From: VAYN01 sp964540905
GTDB taxonomy: Bacteria; Actinomycetota; Thermoleophilia; Solirubrobacterales; 70-9
Direction of reading: 5' to 3'
DNA length: 64,000 nucleotides
Assembly (NCBI GenBank): GCA_964540905.1
Contig: CAZIOS010000011.1
Coordinates: 9,580-73,579, forward strand
The notes beneath the pieces are model-generated. The model made no database searches. It had not been told where the DNA came from and saw only the letters and a program-made list of their open reading frames with translations. Shown here piece after piece: positions 8,301 through 15,442 of the stretch (positions are counted from its first letter, which is position 1; each line of letters begins with the position of its first letter). The position numbers and the translations under genes were made by a program.

Positions 8301-8982
8301 CGTCGCCTCCTTGCGGGCGTGAACGATTACTGGGGTTATCGGCCCAGGAATCGTTCACGCCCGGGGTGTCGCCGGCCAGCGGGCGCTTGGAGAGCGCCTT
8401 CGACGGCAGCACCTCTTCGCCGGCCTGCAGCTGGCCGATCGCCGTCCCCGCCTCGGCCGCCTCGAGCGGGCCGTAGTAGCGCTGGTCGATCGAGGCCATC
8501 GGCGCGATGTCGCAGGCGCCGAGGCACTCGAAGCCGGTGACGAAGACGTCCTCGTCGCCCTCGGCGGCGGCGCGGAAGGCCTCCAGCAGCTCATCGCCGC
8601 CGCGCATCCAGCAGCTGATGTTGGTGCAGACCTCGATCCGGTGGCTGCCGACCGCTTCCGTATGAAGCAGGTCGTAGAAGCTGGCGACCGACTCCAGGTA
8701 GGCCGGCGTCACCCGCATCACCGCGGCGGCCTGGCGGATCCCCTCCGGCGTGCACCAGCCGTAGCGCTCCTGGACCGCCCACAGCGCCGGGATCGAGGCC
8801 GATCTGCGGTCGGGGTAGCGGCCCATCAGGGTCTCGATCCGCTCCCGCAGCTCCGCCGGGCAGCCGACTTCATGCAGCTCCGGGATCGCCTCCGGGGCGC
8901 GGTCGGGGACGCGCCCCGCGGTCAGGGCGACGTCGACCGGCAGGTTGGGGTTGTCGATGCCAGCGCCGTCGACCGGGCTCAT
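8293..8982 (-). CDS. nuoE: NADH-quinone oxidoreductase subunit E with palindrome-encoded tail
   Basis: 2Fe-2S subunit (24-kDa homologue), 229 residues from ATG 8982 (ATGA with nuoD). Ligands: CTNISC and CLGACDIAPM. The C-terminal 20 residues (PGVNDSWADNPSNRSRPQ...) are encoded by palindrome P4 and are not expected of the family. It ends 8 bases inside nuoF. The N-terminus is also extended by about 40 residues relative to the usual start of the thioredoxin-like domain. Confidence 0.95.
   Translation of the reverse strand: MSPVDGAGIDNPNLPVDVALTAGRVPDRAPEAIPELHEVGCPAELRERIETLMGRYPDRRSASIPALWAVQERYGWCTPEGIRQAAAVMRVTPAYLESVASFYDLLHTEAVGSHRIEVCTNISCWMRGGDELLEAFRAAAEGDEDVFVTGFECLGACDIAPMASIDQRYYGPLEAAEAGTAIGQLQAGEEVLPSKALSKRPLAGDTPGVNDSWADNPSNRSRPQGGDGA
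8314..8363. repeat. Palindromic element P4 at the nuoE 3' end
   Basis: Perfect 15-bp arms CGGGCGTGAACGATT (8314-8328) and its complement at 8349-8363, with an inner CTGGG/CCCAG stem in the 20-base middle. Read in frame as the NuoE C-terminus; it ends 14 bp before the nuoF start codon. Confidence 0.9.
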
Positions 8983-10169
8983 CGGTCGACCCCGCCGAGG
9001 ATCGGGTCGAGCATGCCGAGGCTGCAGATCATGTCGGCGACGTAGCTGTCGAGCGCCATCTCGCGGAAGGCCTGCAGGTTGACGAAGGAGGGGTCGCGGA
9101 AGTGGACCCGGGCCGGCTTCGAGGAGCCGTCGGCGAGCACGAAACAGCCGAGCTCCCCACGCGGCGACTCGATCGAGTAATAGACCTCGCCGGGATCGAC
9201 CCGGAAGCCCTCGGTGACGAGCTTGAAGTGGTGGATCAGCGACTCCATCGAGGTCGAGAGCTCCGAGCGCGGCGGCAGCACGTACTTGCGGTCCTCGGCG
9301 ATGAAGGGCCCCGCCGGCAGCGCCTCCAGCGCCTGGCCGACGATCTTCGCCGACTCGACCATCTCCGCCAGCCGCACCCGGTAGCGGTCGTAGTTGTCGC
9401 CGACAGTGCCGACCGGGATCTTGAACTCCAGCTCCGGGTAGGCGAGGTAGTCGAAGGCCTTGCGCAGGTCCCAAGGCTCGCCGGCGGCGCGCAGCAGCGG
9501 CCCGCTCACGCCCAGCTCCAGCAGCCGCTCGCGGGAGACGATGCCAACCCCCTTGGTCCGCTGCAGGAAGACCTCGTTGCGGTCCAGCAGCGCCTGGTAC
9601 TGGGCGGCGCGGACCGGCATGTCTTCCACGAAGGAGCGCAGCTTGTCCTCGAAGCCGAGCGGGATGTCCTCGATCACGCCGCCGACCTGGAAGTAGCGGG
9701 TGTGCATCCGCTGCCCGGTCGCCATCTCGAACAGGTCGAGGATGCGGTCGCGCTCGCGGAAGCAGTACCAGAGCATCGAGATCGCGCCGAGGTCGAGCGC
9801 CGTCGTCCCCAGCCAGACCAGGTGCGAGTGGATCCGGCAGAGCTCGAGGAAGATCGTCCGCAGGTACTTGGCGCGGGGCGGGATCTCGAGCCCGACCAGG
9901 CGCTCGACGGCGCCGCAGTAGGCCTCCATCTGGAAGAAGTAGGAGACGTAGTCCATCCGCTCGACGAAGGGGATGACCTTCCAGTAGCTCTTGTCCTCGC
10001 AGGACTTTTCGATCCCGGTGTGGACGTAGCCGATCACCGGCTTGAGGTCGCGGACGATCTCGCCTTCGAGGTCGACGATCAGCCGCAGCACCCCGTGCGT
10101 CGCCGGGTGGTGGGGACCGATGTTGACGGTCATGATCTCGGTCGCGCGGTCGGCGGTCAGCTCAGCCAT
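8979..10169 (-). CDS. nuoD: NADH-quinone oxidoreductase subunit D
   Basis: 49-kDa-type subunit that helps form the quinone site. 396 residues, normal length; carries NIGPHHPATHGVLR near the N-terminus, RMHTRYFQVGG, and the C-terminal SIESPRGELGCFVLADGSS. ATG 10169; overlaps nuoC by 8 bases and nuoE by 4. Confidence 0.97.
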   Translation of the reverse strand: MAELTADRATEIMTVNIGPHHPATHGVLRLIVDLEGEIVRDLKPVIGYVHTGIEKSCEDKSYWKVIPFVERMDYVSYFFQMEAYCGAVERLVGLEIPPRAKYLRTIFLELCRIHSHLVWLGTTALDLGAISMLWYCFRERDRILDLFEMATGQRMHTRYFQVGGVIEDIPLGFEDKLRSFVEDMPVRAAQYQALLDRNEVFLQRTKGVGIVSRERLLELGVSGPLLRAAGEPWDLRKAFDYLAYPELEFKIPVGTVGDNYDRYRVRLAEMVESAKIVGQALEALPAGPFIAEDRKYVLPPRSELSTSMESLIHHFKLVTEGFRVDPGEVYYSIESPRGELGCFVLADGSSKPARVHFRDPSFVNLQAFREMALDSYVADMICSLGMLDPILGGVDR

Positions 10170-10680
10170 AGCGATGCTCGTTGTAGGTGAAGGTGACCGG
10201 CTCGCCGCCGACCGGGAAGTCGCGCCGCTGCGGCCAGCCGACGTAGTCCTCCGGCATCAGGATCCGGGTCAGGTCCGGGTGGCCGCGGAACTCGATCCCG
10301 AAGAAGTCGAAGGCTTCGCGCTCCTGGGCCTCGGCGGTGGGGAAGAGCTCGACGCAGGAGTCGATCTCCGGCAGGGCGTCATCGCCGGGGTCGGCGAGCA
10401 TCGCTTTCACCCGGATCCGCTCGACCCGGTCGCGGTTCAAGAGCTCGTAGTGGACTCCGAAGCGGGGCTCCGCCGGCAGGTAGTCGGCGACGTGCAGGCT
10501 GGAGAGGAAGCGGTAGCGCTGGCCGGGCTCGTCGCGCAGCCAGCCGAGCACGGCGAGGATCTGGGCGGGGTCGACGACGAGCGCCGCCTGGCCGCGGTCG
10601 AAGGAGGTGGCGAGGACGCCGCCGGGGCGGTCGCGCTCGATTTCGCTCCGGATCAGCTCCAGTCCGGGAGCGTCAGGCAA
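10162..10680 (-). CDS. nuoC: NADH-quinone oxidoreductase subunit C
   Basis: 30-kDa-type peripheral subunit, 172 residues. TTG start at 10680 overlaps the nuoB end. The family signature is the C-terminal EREAFDFFGIEFRGHPDLTR followed by ILMPEDYVGWPQRRDFPVGG. Not fused to nuoD, unlike in some bacteria. Confidence 0.96.
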   Translation of the reverse strand: MPDAPGLELIRSEIERDRPGGVLATSFDRGQAALVVDPAQILAVLGWLRDEPGQRYRFLSSLHVADYLPAEPRFGVHYELLNRDRVERIRVKAMLADPGDDALPEIDSCVELFPTAEAQEREAFDFFGIEFRGHPDLTRILMPEDYVGWPQRRDFPVGGEPVTFTYNEHRYG

Positions 10681-11341
10681 GGCTCAGCTCCCGCGCCTGC
10701 TCGTAGGCCGCCGCGGCCTCGGGGCTGGGCTTGCTGGCGGGGCCGCCGCGGGCCCACTCCTCGCTGCCGGCGGCGTTGTAGCGCTGGCGCCAGCCCTGGT
10801 CGGGGTTGCCCTGGATCTTGCGCTGCAGCTTGGTGAAGCCGTAGAGGACCGCCTCCGGCCGCGGCGGGCAGCCGGGGATGTGGAGGTCGATCGGCATGAA
10901 CTTGTCGGCGCCCTGGACCACCGCGTAGTTGGCGAACATGCCGCCGGAGGAGGAGCAGGCGCCCATCGAGATCGCCCACTTCGGCTCCAGCATCTGGTCG
11001 TAGAGGCGGCGGACGACCGGCGCCATCTTGATCGAGACCCGGCCCGAGAGGATGATCAGGTCGGCCTGGCGCGGCGAGGCCCGCAGCGCCTCGGCGCCGA
11101 AGCGGGCGAGGTCGTAGCGGGCGGTGACGATCGCGATCGGCGCCTCGATCGCGCAGCAGGCGAGGCCGAAGGTGAGCGGGAAGATCGAGTTCGAGCGGGC
11201 CCAGTTCTGGACCTTCTCGAAGGTCGTGGTGACGACCCGTTCTTCGACGTAGCGGTCGAGGTCCTCGCCCTCGAGGTCGCCGCGCAGCATCTCGCGGGCC
11301 GAGGCCTGCTTGGCGCGGAAGCTGCGGCGCTCTACCTCCAA
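10673..11341 (-). CDS. nuoB: NADH-quinone oxidoreductase subunit B
   Basis: Carries cluster N2, the last cluster before quinone. Ligands are visible in FGLACCAIE, MGACSSSGG and IPGCPPRPE. The start is uncertain: TTG 11341 (LEVERRSF...) overlaps nuoA by 10 bases and gives 222 residues; ATG 11290 would drop 17 residues. Neither has a strong Shine-Dalgarno. The Pro/Ala-rich C-terminal tail is longer than usual. Confidence 0.95.
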   Translation of the reverse strand: MEVERRSFRAKQASAREMLRGDLEGEDLDRYVEERVVTTTFEKVQNWARSNSIFPLTFGLACCAIEAPIAIVTARYDLARFGAEALRASPRQADLIILSGRVSIKMAPVVRRLYDQMLEPKWAISMGACSSSGGMFANYAVVQGADKFMPIDLHIPGCPPRPEAVLYGFTKLQRKIQGNPDQGWRQRYNAAGSEEWARGGPASKPSPEAAAAYEQARELSLA

Positions 11342-11709
11342 TCGAGCGCACCCTTTCGCCAGACGTAGACGTAGGCGATCAGCAGCAGGACGACGAAGGT
11401 GATCAGCTCGCCGAGGACGAAGACGCTGTCGGCTCCCCTCAGGATCACCCCGACCGGGTAGAGGAAGACGACCTCGATATCGAAGAGGATGAACAGCATC
11501 GCCAGCAGGTAGAAGCTGATCCCGAAGCGGAAGCCGCTCGACGGTTCGACCGGGATCCCGGACTCGTACGGCTCCGACTGGCGCCGGCTCGCCGCGGTCG
11601 CCTGTTTCGGCTTCTTCGGGCCGATCAGGTGGTTCAGCATCGCGAAGACGCCGCCGACGGTGAGGCCGAGCACCGCGAAGACGAGGATGGGGAGGTAGCT
11701 CTTCAGCAC
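11332..11709 (-). CDS. nuoA: NADH-quinone oxidoreductase subunit A, first gene of the operon
   Basis: Three-helix membrane subunit, 125 residues from GTG 11709 (reads MLKSYLPILVFAVLGL). The frame extends to TTG 11742 but those residues are not family-like and overlap the promoter. Conserved EPSSGFRFGISFYLLAMLFI and FDIEVVFLYP are present. It heads the nuo operon; a TATAAC box lies ten bases upstream, so the message may be nearly leaderless. Confidence 0.94.
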   Translation of the reverse strand: MLKSYLPILVFAVLGLTVGGVFAMLNHLIGPKKPKQATAASRRQSEPYESGIPVEPSSGFRFGISFYLLAMLFILFDIEVVFLYPVGVILRGADSVFVLGELITFVVLLLIAYVYVWRKGALDWR

Positions 11710-11719
11710 AGCGGTCGCT

Positions 11720-11725
11720 GTTATA
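11720..11725 (-). promoter_or_regulatory. Probable -10 box of the nuo operon
   Basis: TATAAC on the minus strand in a short AT-rich island (11705-11765) otherwise rare in this window. It lies ten bases before the nuoA GTG. No convincing -35. Confidence 0.5.
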
Positions 11726-11827
11726 CAACCACATTGTGACAACTTGCTACATAGTGATTTTCCGCATCAGCAAGCCGAATCCCGACCCTTTTGGGCGGAT
11801 ATCGGTTGCGGCGGCGGGGCGGTAGCA

Positions 11828-12256
11828 GTGGTCGCGGTCCACCTCGTGGTCGGCTGCGCGGTGATCCTCTTCAACCTCGCCGGCGGCCTCAGCGGCGGCA
11901 TCGCCTGGTTCCGGCACCGCGCCTCGGTCCCGTTCTGGTATCTGCTGCGGGCCGCCCAGGGCTCGGTCTTCCTCCAGGTCGCGCTCGGCGGCCTGCTGGT
12001 GGTGACCAACCACGAGCCGGCCGAAAGCCTGCACTTCGTCTACGGGCTCTCGCCGCTGCTGGTCTCCTTCCTCGCCGAGGGGGCGCGGGCGGGGGCCGCC
12101 CAGCGCGAGCTCGGCGAGGTCGACTTCGAAGCCCTGCCGGGGGAGGAGCAGCAGTCCTTTGCCCTGGCGATCGTTCGCCGCGAGATGGGGATCATGGCGG
12201 TGAGCTGCTGGGTGATCTTCTTCCTCGCCCTGCGCGCGGCGACCACCGGCGGTTGA
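11828..12256 (+). CDS. Small membrane protein of unknown function
   Basis: About 142 residues from GTG 11828; the open frame reaches back to TTG 11744, but the first 28 codons look like the nuo promoter region, so the start is uncertain. Four hydrophobic segments with a charged loop (EGARAGAAQRELGEVDF) before the last. Divergent from nuoA. I do not recognise a family; codon pattern and hydrophobicity support a real gene. Confidence 0.65.
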   Translation: MVAVHLVVGCAVILFNLAGGLSGGIAWFRHRASVPFWYLLRAAQGSVFLQVALGGLLVVTNHEPAESLHFVYGLSPLLVSFLAEGARAGAAQRELGEVDFEALPGEEQQSFALAIVRREMGIMAVSCWVIFFLALRAATTGG

Positions 12257-12299
12257 GAGGAGTGCATTTTCGGGTCCTATGCCCGGCAATGCACTCCTC
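12257..12299. repeat. Palindromic element P5 between convergent genes
   Basis: Arms GAGGAGTGCATT (12257-12268) and AATGCACTCCTC (12288-12299) with an inner CGGG/CCCG stem. It starts right after the stop of the upstream gene and ends 4 bp before the 3' end of the next. No T-tract, so not a standard terminator, although it may act as a bidirectional one. Shares its outer arm with P3 in nuoG. Confidence 0.85.
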
Positions 12300-12303
12300 G
12301 CGA

Positions 12304-12753
12304 TCAGTCGATGCGGAAGGCGGGGTGGTCGGGAGCGATCTGGCGCAGCTCCTCGTCAGAGGAGTCGGGGCCGACGCCGCCGAAGAAGGCGCCGACCTCC
12401 CATTTCCACTTCTCCAGGTAGGCGCGCAGGAGCGGCGGGCGGGCGGCCTCCGGAACCTCGGTCGCGGTGAACTCCTCGACCTTGCGGCCGCGGACCAGGC
12501 GGCCGCCGCCGCTGACGCGCATGTTGCGCACCCACTGGGTGTTGCCGCGCGGGGAGACGAGGTAGCGGGCGCCCTCGAACTCGAGCGGGTTGACCGGCGT
12601 CTGCCGCCACTCGCCGCTCTTGCGCCCCTGCACTTCCAGCACCCGCGAGCCGGCGATGCTGACGCCGAGCTTCGCCAGGCCCGCGACGAGGCGGTTGAAG
12701 ACGTTCTTGGTGAACCAGCCGGGCTGCTGGAAGCGAGGTGCCTGATCGCTCAC
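12304..12753 (-). CDS. Deazaflavin (F420)-dependent nitroreductase family protein
   Basis: 149 residues from GTG 12753. The pattern LEVQGRKSGEWRQTPVNPLE, YLVSPRGNTQWVRNMRVSGG and the basic stretch after it matches the DUF385/Ddn family, small split-barrel enzymes that use F420H2 to reduce quinones or nitro compounds in actinobacteria. No F420 synthesis genes are visible here. Divergent from the VOC gene with 33 bp between starts. Confidence 0.88.
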   Translation of the reverse strand: MSDQAPRFQQPGWFTKNVFNRLVAGLAKLGVSIAGSRVLEVQGRKSGEWRQTPVNPLEFEGARYLVSPRGNTQWVRNMRVSGGGRLVRGRKVEEFTATEVPEAARPPLLRAYLEKWKWEVGAFFGGVGPDSSDEELRQIAPDHPAFRID

Positions 12754-12772
12754 GCGGCGATTGTCGCAGCAG

Positions 12773-12778
12773 TAGGCT
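12773..12778 (+). promoter_or_regulatory. -10 box TAGGCT, leaderless start of the VOC gene
   Basis: TAGGCT with 8 bases to ATG 12787, and no Shine-Dalgarno. Confidence 0.55.
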
Positions 12779-12786
12779 GCCGGCAC

Positions 12787-13173
12787 ATGCTCGACCACGT
12801 CGGCATCGAGGTCAGCGACTTCGAGCGCAGCAGGGCCTTCTACGAGGCGGCGCTGGCGCCGCTCGGGATCGGCTTCGTGATGGAACCGGTCCCGGCCTCG
12901 GCCGGTTTCGGCAGCGAGGTCGGGGGCGTGACGAAGCCTTACTTCTGGGTCGGCTCCCGGGGCCGCCCGGTCGTCAACGGCGCCCACCTCGCCTTCGCCG
13001 CCCCCGGCCGCGACGCGGTCGACGCCTTCCACGCCGCCGCCCTCGTCGCCGGCGGCCGCGACAACGGCGCCCCCGGCCCGCGCCCGCTCTACCACCCCCA
13101 CTACTACGGCGCCTTCGTCCTCGACCCCGACGGCAACAACGTCGAGGCCGTCTGCCACCGCCCGCCCGACTGA
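12787..13173 (+). CDS. VOC (glyoxalase/dioxygenase superfamily) protein
   Basis: 128 residues from ATG 12787. N-terminal MLDHVGIEVSDFERSRAFYE and C-terminal YYGAFVLDPDGNNVEAV are hallmarks of the vicinal-oxygen-chelate fold; the metal ligands would be H4, H75 or so in the middle, and the glutamate of NNVEAV. This subgroup resembles glyoxalase-like lactoylglutathione lyase homologues of unknown substrate. Confidence 0.9.
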   Translation: MLDHVGIEVSDFERSRAFYEAALAPLGIGFVMEPVPASAGFGSEVGGVTKPYFWVGSRGRPVVNGAHLAFAAPGRDAVDAFHAAALVAGGRDNGAPGPRPLYHPHYYGAFVLDPDGNNVEAVCHRPPD

Positions 13174-13250
13174 GCTCCGGCGAGGGGGAGAGATCGGCGT
13201 CTCGGCGGACTTGGCCGCCCGATGGCCGTCACCACCGTTAGACCATTGGG

Positions 13251-13256
13251 TACCAT
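13251..13256 (+). promoter_or_regulatory. -10 box TACCAT, leaderless start of the antitoxin
   Basis: TACCAT with 7 bases to GTG 13264; no Shine-Dalgarno. Confidence 0.55.
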
Positions 13257-13263
13257 ATGGCCG

Positions 13264-13524
13264 GTGTCCCGCACCCAGACCCTGGTCCAGCTGACCGACG
13301 CGCTGCTGCGCCGCCTCGACGAGCGCGCCGCCCGTGAGGGCCGCTCCCGCTCGGCGCTGATCCGCGATGCGATCGAGGCCTACCTCCACGACGAGGCCAA
13401 GGCCCGGATCGACCGGGAAATCATCGAAGGCTACGAACGGATTCCGGAGACCGAGGAGGAGCTGCGACAAGCCGAAGCAAATGCCCGCCGGATGGTCGAA
13501 GAAGAGCCGGACTGGCCTTGGTGA
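13264..13524 (+). CDS. Ribbon-helix-helix antitoxin of a MazEF-like pair
   Basis: 86 residues from GTG 13264. The N-terminal TQTLVQLTDALLRRLDERAA with REGRSRSALIRDAIEAYL is a CopG/ribbon-helix-helix DNA-binding domain; the acidic C-terminus (EEELRQAEANARRMVEEEPD) is the probable toxin-binding arm. Its TGA overlaps the toxin GTG (GTGA), the usual arrangement for autoregulated toxin-antitoxin pairs. Confidence 0.9.
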   Translation: MSRTQTLVQLTDALLRRLDERAAREGRSRSALIRDAIEAYLHDEAKARIDREIIEGYERIPETEEELRQAEANARRMVEEEPDWPW

Positions 13525-13832
13525 CCCGCGGCGACATCTGCTGGACCGAGTTGCCCAGCGCCGGGCGGCGACCGGTGCTGGTCCTCACTCGGCGCGAGGC
13601 GATCCCGGTCCTCGAGCGGGTCACCGTCGCGCCCCTGACGCGGACCATCCGCGAGATCCCGACCGAGGTCCGGCTCGGCTCTGAGGATGGCCTGCCGGAA
13701 GAATGTGTCGCCAATTTCGACAACTTGGAGAACGTCTCTCGGGCGCTGCTCGGGGATCCGATCGCCACCCTCTCCGGCCCTCGCATGCACGAGGTCTGCC
13801 GCGCCCTGGCGATCGCCACCGGCTGCGACTGA
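13521..13832 (+). CDS. MazF/PemK-family mRNA-interferase toxin
   Basis: 103 residues from GTG 13521. RGDICWTELPSAGRRPVLVL is the conserved MazF opening (GDIxW...RPVLVL), followed by VTVAPLTRTIREIPTEV with the catalytic-type Arg/Thr region and a C-terminal helix. Predicted sequence-specific ribonuclease. Converges with the PIN-domain module ten bases downstream. Confidence 0.92.
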   Translation: MTRGDICWTELPSAGRRPVLVLTRREAIPVLERVTVAPLTRTIREIPTEVRLGSEDGLPEECVANFDNLENVSRALLGDPIATLSGPRMHEVCRALAIATGCD

Positions 13833-13842
13833 CGGCTCGGTT

Positions 13843-14241
13843 CTACTCGCGGCGCAAGGTCACGCCGGGGAGATCCGAAAAGCCATCGAGGTCAGCGCTG
13901 ACGACTTCCCGCTCGCGGGCCCGGGCGGTGGCGGCGATGATCAGGTCGTGGGCGCCACGGGGCCTGCCGCTGCGGCGGGTGTGGGCGAGCAGCGCCGCGT
14001 GAGCCGCGGCCACGTCGAGGTCGTAGTCCTCCACCGAGATCGCATCCAGAATCGCCTCGACGAACTCTCGTCGCGCCGGGCGCCGCTTCTCCGCGGCCAG
14101 CTCGACGCCGACGAGCAGCTCGGTCGCGGTGACGGTCGCCACCGCGACATCGTCTTCGTCGCCGATTGCGCTCTCGAGCGCGTCGAAGCCCTCGCGCTCG
14201 GCGCTGACGAGGAGGGAGGTGTCGAGGATCAGCCGCGCCAG
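13843..14241 (-). CDS. PIN-domain (VapC-like) ribonuclease toxin
   Basis: About 132 residues. All four acidic positions are visible: LILDTSLL, TATELLVG, GAHDLIIA and SADLDGF. No ATG, GTG or TTG lies in frame before the essential LILDTS, so I place the start at CTG 14241 (LARLILDTS), preceded by GGGGA and overlapping the antitoxin by 13 bases. A frameshift in the antitoxin end is the alternative. Predicted Mg-dependent endoribonuclease held inactive by its antitoxin. Confidence 0.85.
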   Translation of the reverse strand: MARLILDTSLLVSAEREGFDALESAIGDEDDVAVATVTATELLVGVELAAEKRRPARREFVEAILDAISVEDYDLDVAAAHAALLAHTRRSGRPRGAHDLIIAATARAREREVVSADLDGFSDLPGVTLRRE

Positions 14242-14480
14242 GGATCGGTCCCCGGGCCGACGGCCTGGCGCAGCTCCCGCAGCTCACCGGCCCAGGCTGG
14301 GTCGGGGCGATGCTCGCGCAGGGTTTCCTTCAACGCCAGGCCGGTCCCGGCCGCGGCCGGGCCGATCCGCGCGATCGCGCGCCCATGGCGGACGACGACG
14401 AAGGTCTCGCCGTCGGCCTCGACGCTGTCGAGGACATCGGAGAACCGGCGCGCGGCGTCGGTGGCACTGAGCTGCTTCAC
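14229..14480 (-). CDS. Phd/YefM-family antitoxin
   Basis: 83 residues from GTG 14480. The N-terminus KQLSATDAARRFSDVLDSVE and GETFVVVRHGRAIARI is the Phd/YefM DNA-binding fold; the C-terminal WAGELRELRQAVGP would bind the toxin. A near-perfect palindrome overlaps its promoter (14483-14499), as expected for autoregulation. Confidence 0.9.
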   Translation of the reverse strand: MKQLSATDAARRFSDVLDSVEADGETFVVVRHGRAIARIGPAAAGTGLALKETLREHRPDPAWAGELRELRQAVGPGTDPWRG

Positions 14481-14482
14481 AA

Positions 14483-14499
14483 AATCAGATTATCGGATT
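14483..14499. promoter_or_regulatory. Operator palindrome and -10 box of the Phd/PIN module
   Basis: AATCAGATTATCGGATT is a 17-bp pseudo-palindrome (AATCnGATnATCnGATT). It contains the minus-strand -10 TAATCT (14487-14492), which is 6 bases from the GTG at 14480. Likely binding site for the antitoxin. Confidence 0.65.
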
Positions 14500-14509
14500 A
14501 CAGGTCTGG

Positions 14510-14986
14510 TCAGCCCAGCGGCCGGTACTCGCCGCCGTGGAAGACGAGCGGGTCGCCGGCGCCGGTCGCCAGCTCGCGGACCTCGCCGGTGACGATCACG
14601 TGGTCGCCGGCGGCGAGGACGTCGCGCAGGTCGCAGGCCAGCCAGAGCAGGGCGCCGTCGATCGCGGGGACGCCGTCGCGGTCGCTCCAGGCGACCCCGG
14701 CCCACTTCTCCGCCACCGGCGCCTTGGTCGCGAAGGCGCGGGCGATCGGCTCCTGGCCGGCGTGCAGGACGCTGACGCCGAAGCGGTCGGCGGCCTGGAC
14801 CGCGAGCAGGGTGCGGGAGCCGCGGTCGAGGCAGGCGAGCATCAGCATCGGCTCGATCGAGAGCGAGCAGACGGCGTTGGCGGTCGCCCCCGCCGGGCCC
14901 TCGGGGCCGCTGGCGGCGACGATCGTCACCCCGGTCGGCAGGGCCGACAGCGCGGCGCGGAATCGGTCTGGGTCGGGTGCGGGCAT
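14510..14986 (-). CDS. Flavin reductase-like domain protein
   Basis: 158 residues from ATG 14986. FRAALSALPTGVTIVAASG, TANAVCSLSIEPMLMLACLD and HVIVTGEVRELATG are typical of the FMN-binding flavin reductase family (HpaC-like), usually the reductase part of two-component monooxygenases. No partner monooxygenase is adjacent. Divergent from the cytochrome gene. Confidence 0.92.
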   Translation of the reverse strand: MPAPDPDRFRAALSALPTGVTIVAASGPEGPAGATANAVCSLSIEPMLMLACLDRGSRTLLAVQAADRFGVSVLHAGQEPIARAFATKAPVAEKWAGVAWSDRDGVPAIDGALLWLACDLRDVLAAGDHVIVTGEVRELATGAGDPLVFHGGEYRPLG

Positions 14987-15016
14987 CGTCAGCAGGGCGG
15001 GATCGCCGCCAGACAA

Positions 15017-15022
15017 TATGAT
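15017..15022 (+). promoter_or_regulatory. -10 box TATGAT, leaderless start of the cytochrome c gene
   Basis: TATGAT with 9 bases to GTG 15032. Confidence 0.5.
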
Positions 15023-15031
15023 GCGCGCCGC

Positions 15032-15430
15032 GTGCGTCCCGCACTTCTCATAGCAATGGCCGTCGCCGCCGCCCTCGGCCTGGCCGCCTGCGGCTACGGC
15101 TCCGAAGGCGTCGCGCTCTCCAAGAGCGACCCCAACTACGAAGGGGCGTCGCTGTTCGCCACCCACTGCTCCGGCTGCCACACGCTCAGCGCCGCCGGCA
15201 CCCAGGGCAGCGGCAATCGCGGCGAGCGCACGCAGGGTCCGAACCTGAATCAGCGAACCGAGACCTATGAAGACGCTCTCTTCGCGATCCAGAACGGCGG
15301 TTTCTCCGGCGCGATCATGCCCCAGAACATCGTCGTCGGCAAGGAAGCCGAAGCGGTGGCGCGCTTCGTCGCCAAGTACGCCGGCGAAGACGCGGAATCC
15401 TCGCCGCGCCCCGGCCAGACCTCGCCCTAG
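15032..15430 (+). CDS. Lipoprotein cytochrome c, monohaem
   Basis: 132 residues from GTG 15032. Lipobox LGLAAC (Cys near residue 22) indicates a membrane-anchored exported lipoprotein; haem motif CSGCH and the distal Met in GAIMPQN are present. A class I c-type cytochrome, probably shuttling electrons to a terminal oxidase or other partner. Glutamate codons are mostly GAA, unlike neighbouring cytoplasmic genes. Followed directly by serS with 12 bases between. Confidence 0.92.
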   Translation: MRPALLIAMAVAAALGLAACGYGSEGVALSKSDPNYEGASLFATHCSGCHTLSAAGTQGSGNRGERTQGPNLNQRTETYEDALFAIQNGGFSGAIMPQNIVVGKEAEAVARFVAKYAGEDAESSPRPGQTSP

Positions 15431-15442
15431 CAGGGGCTGGCG

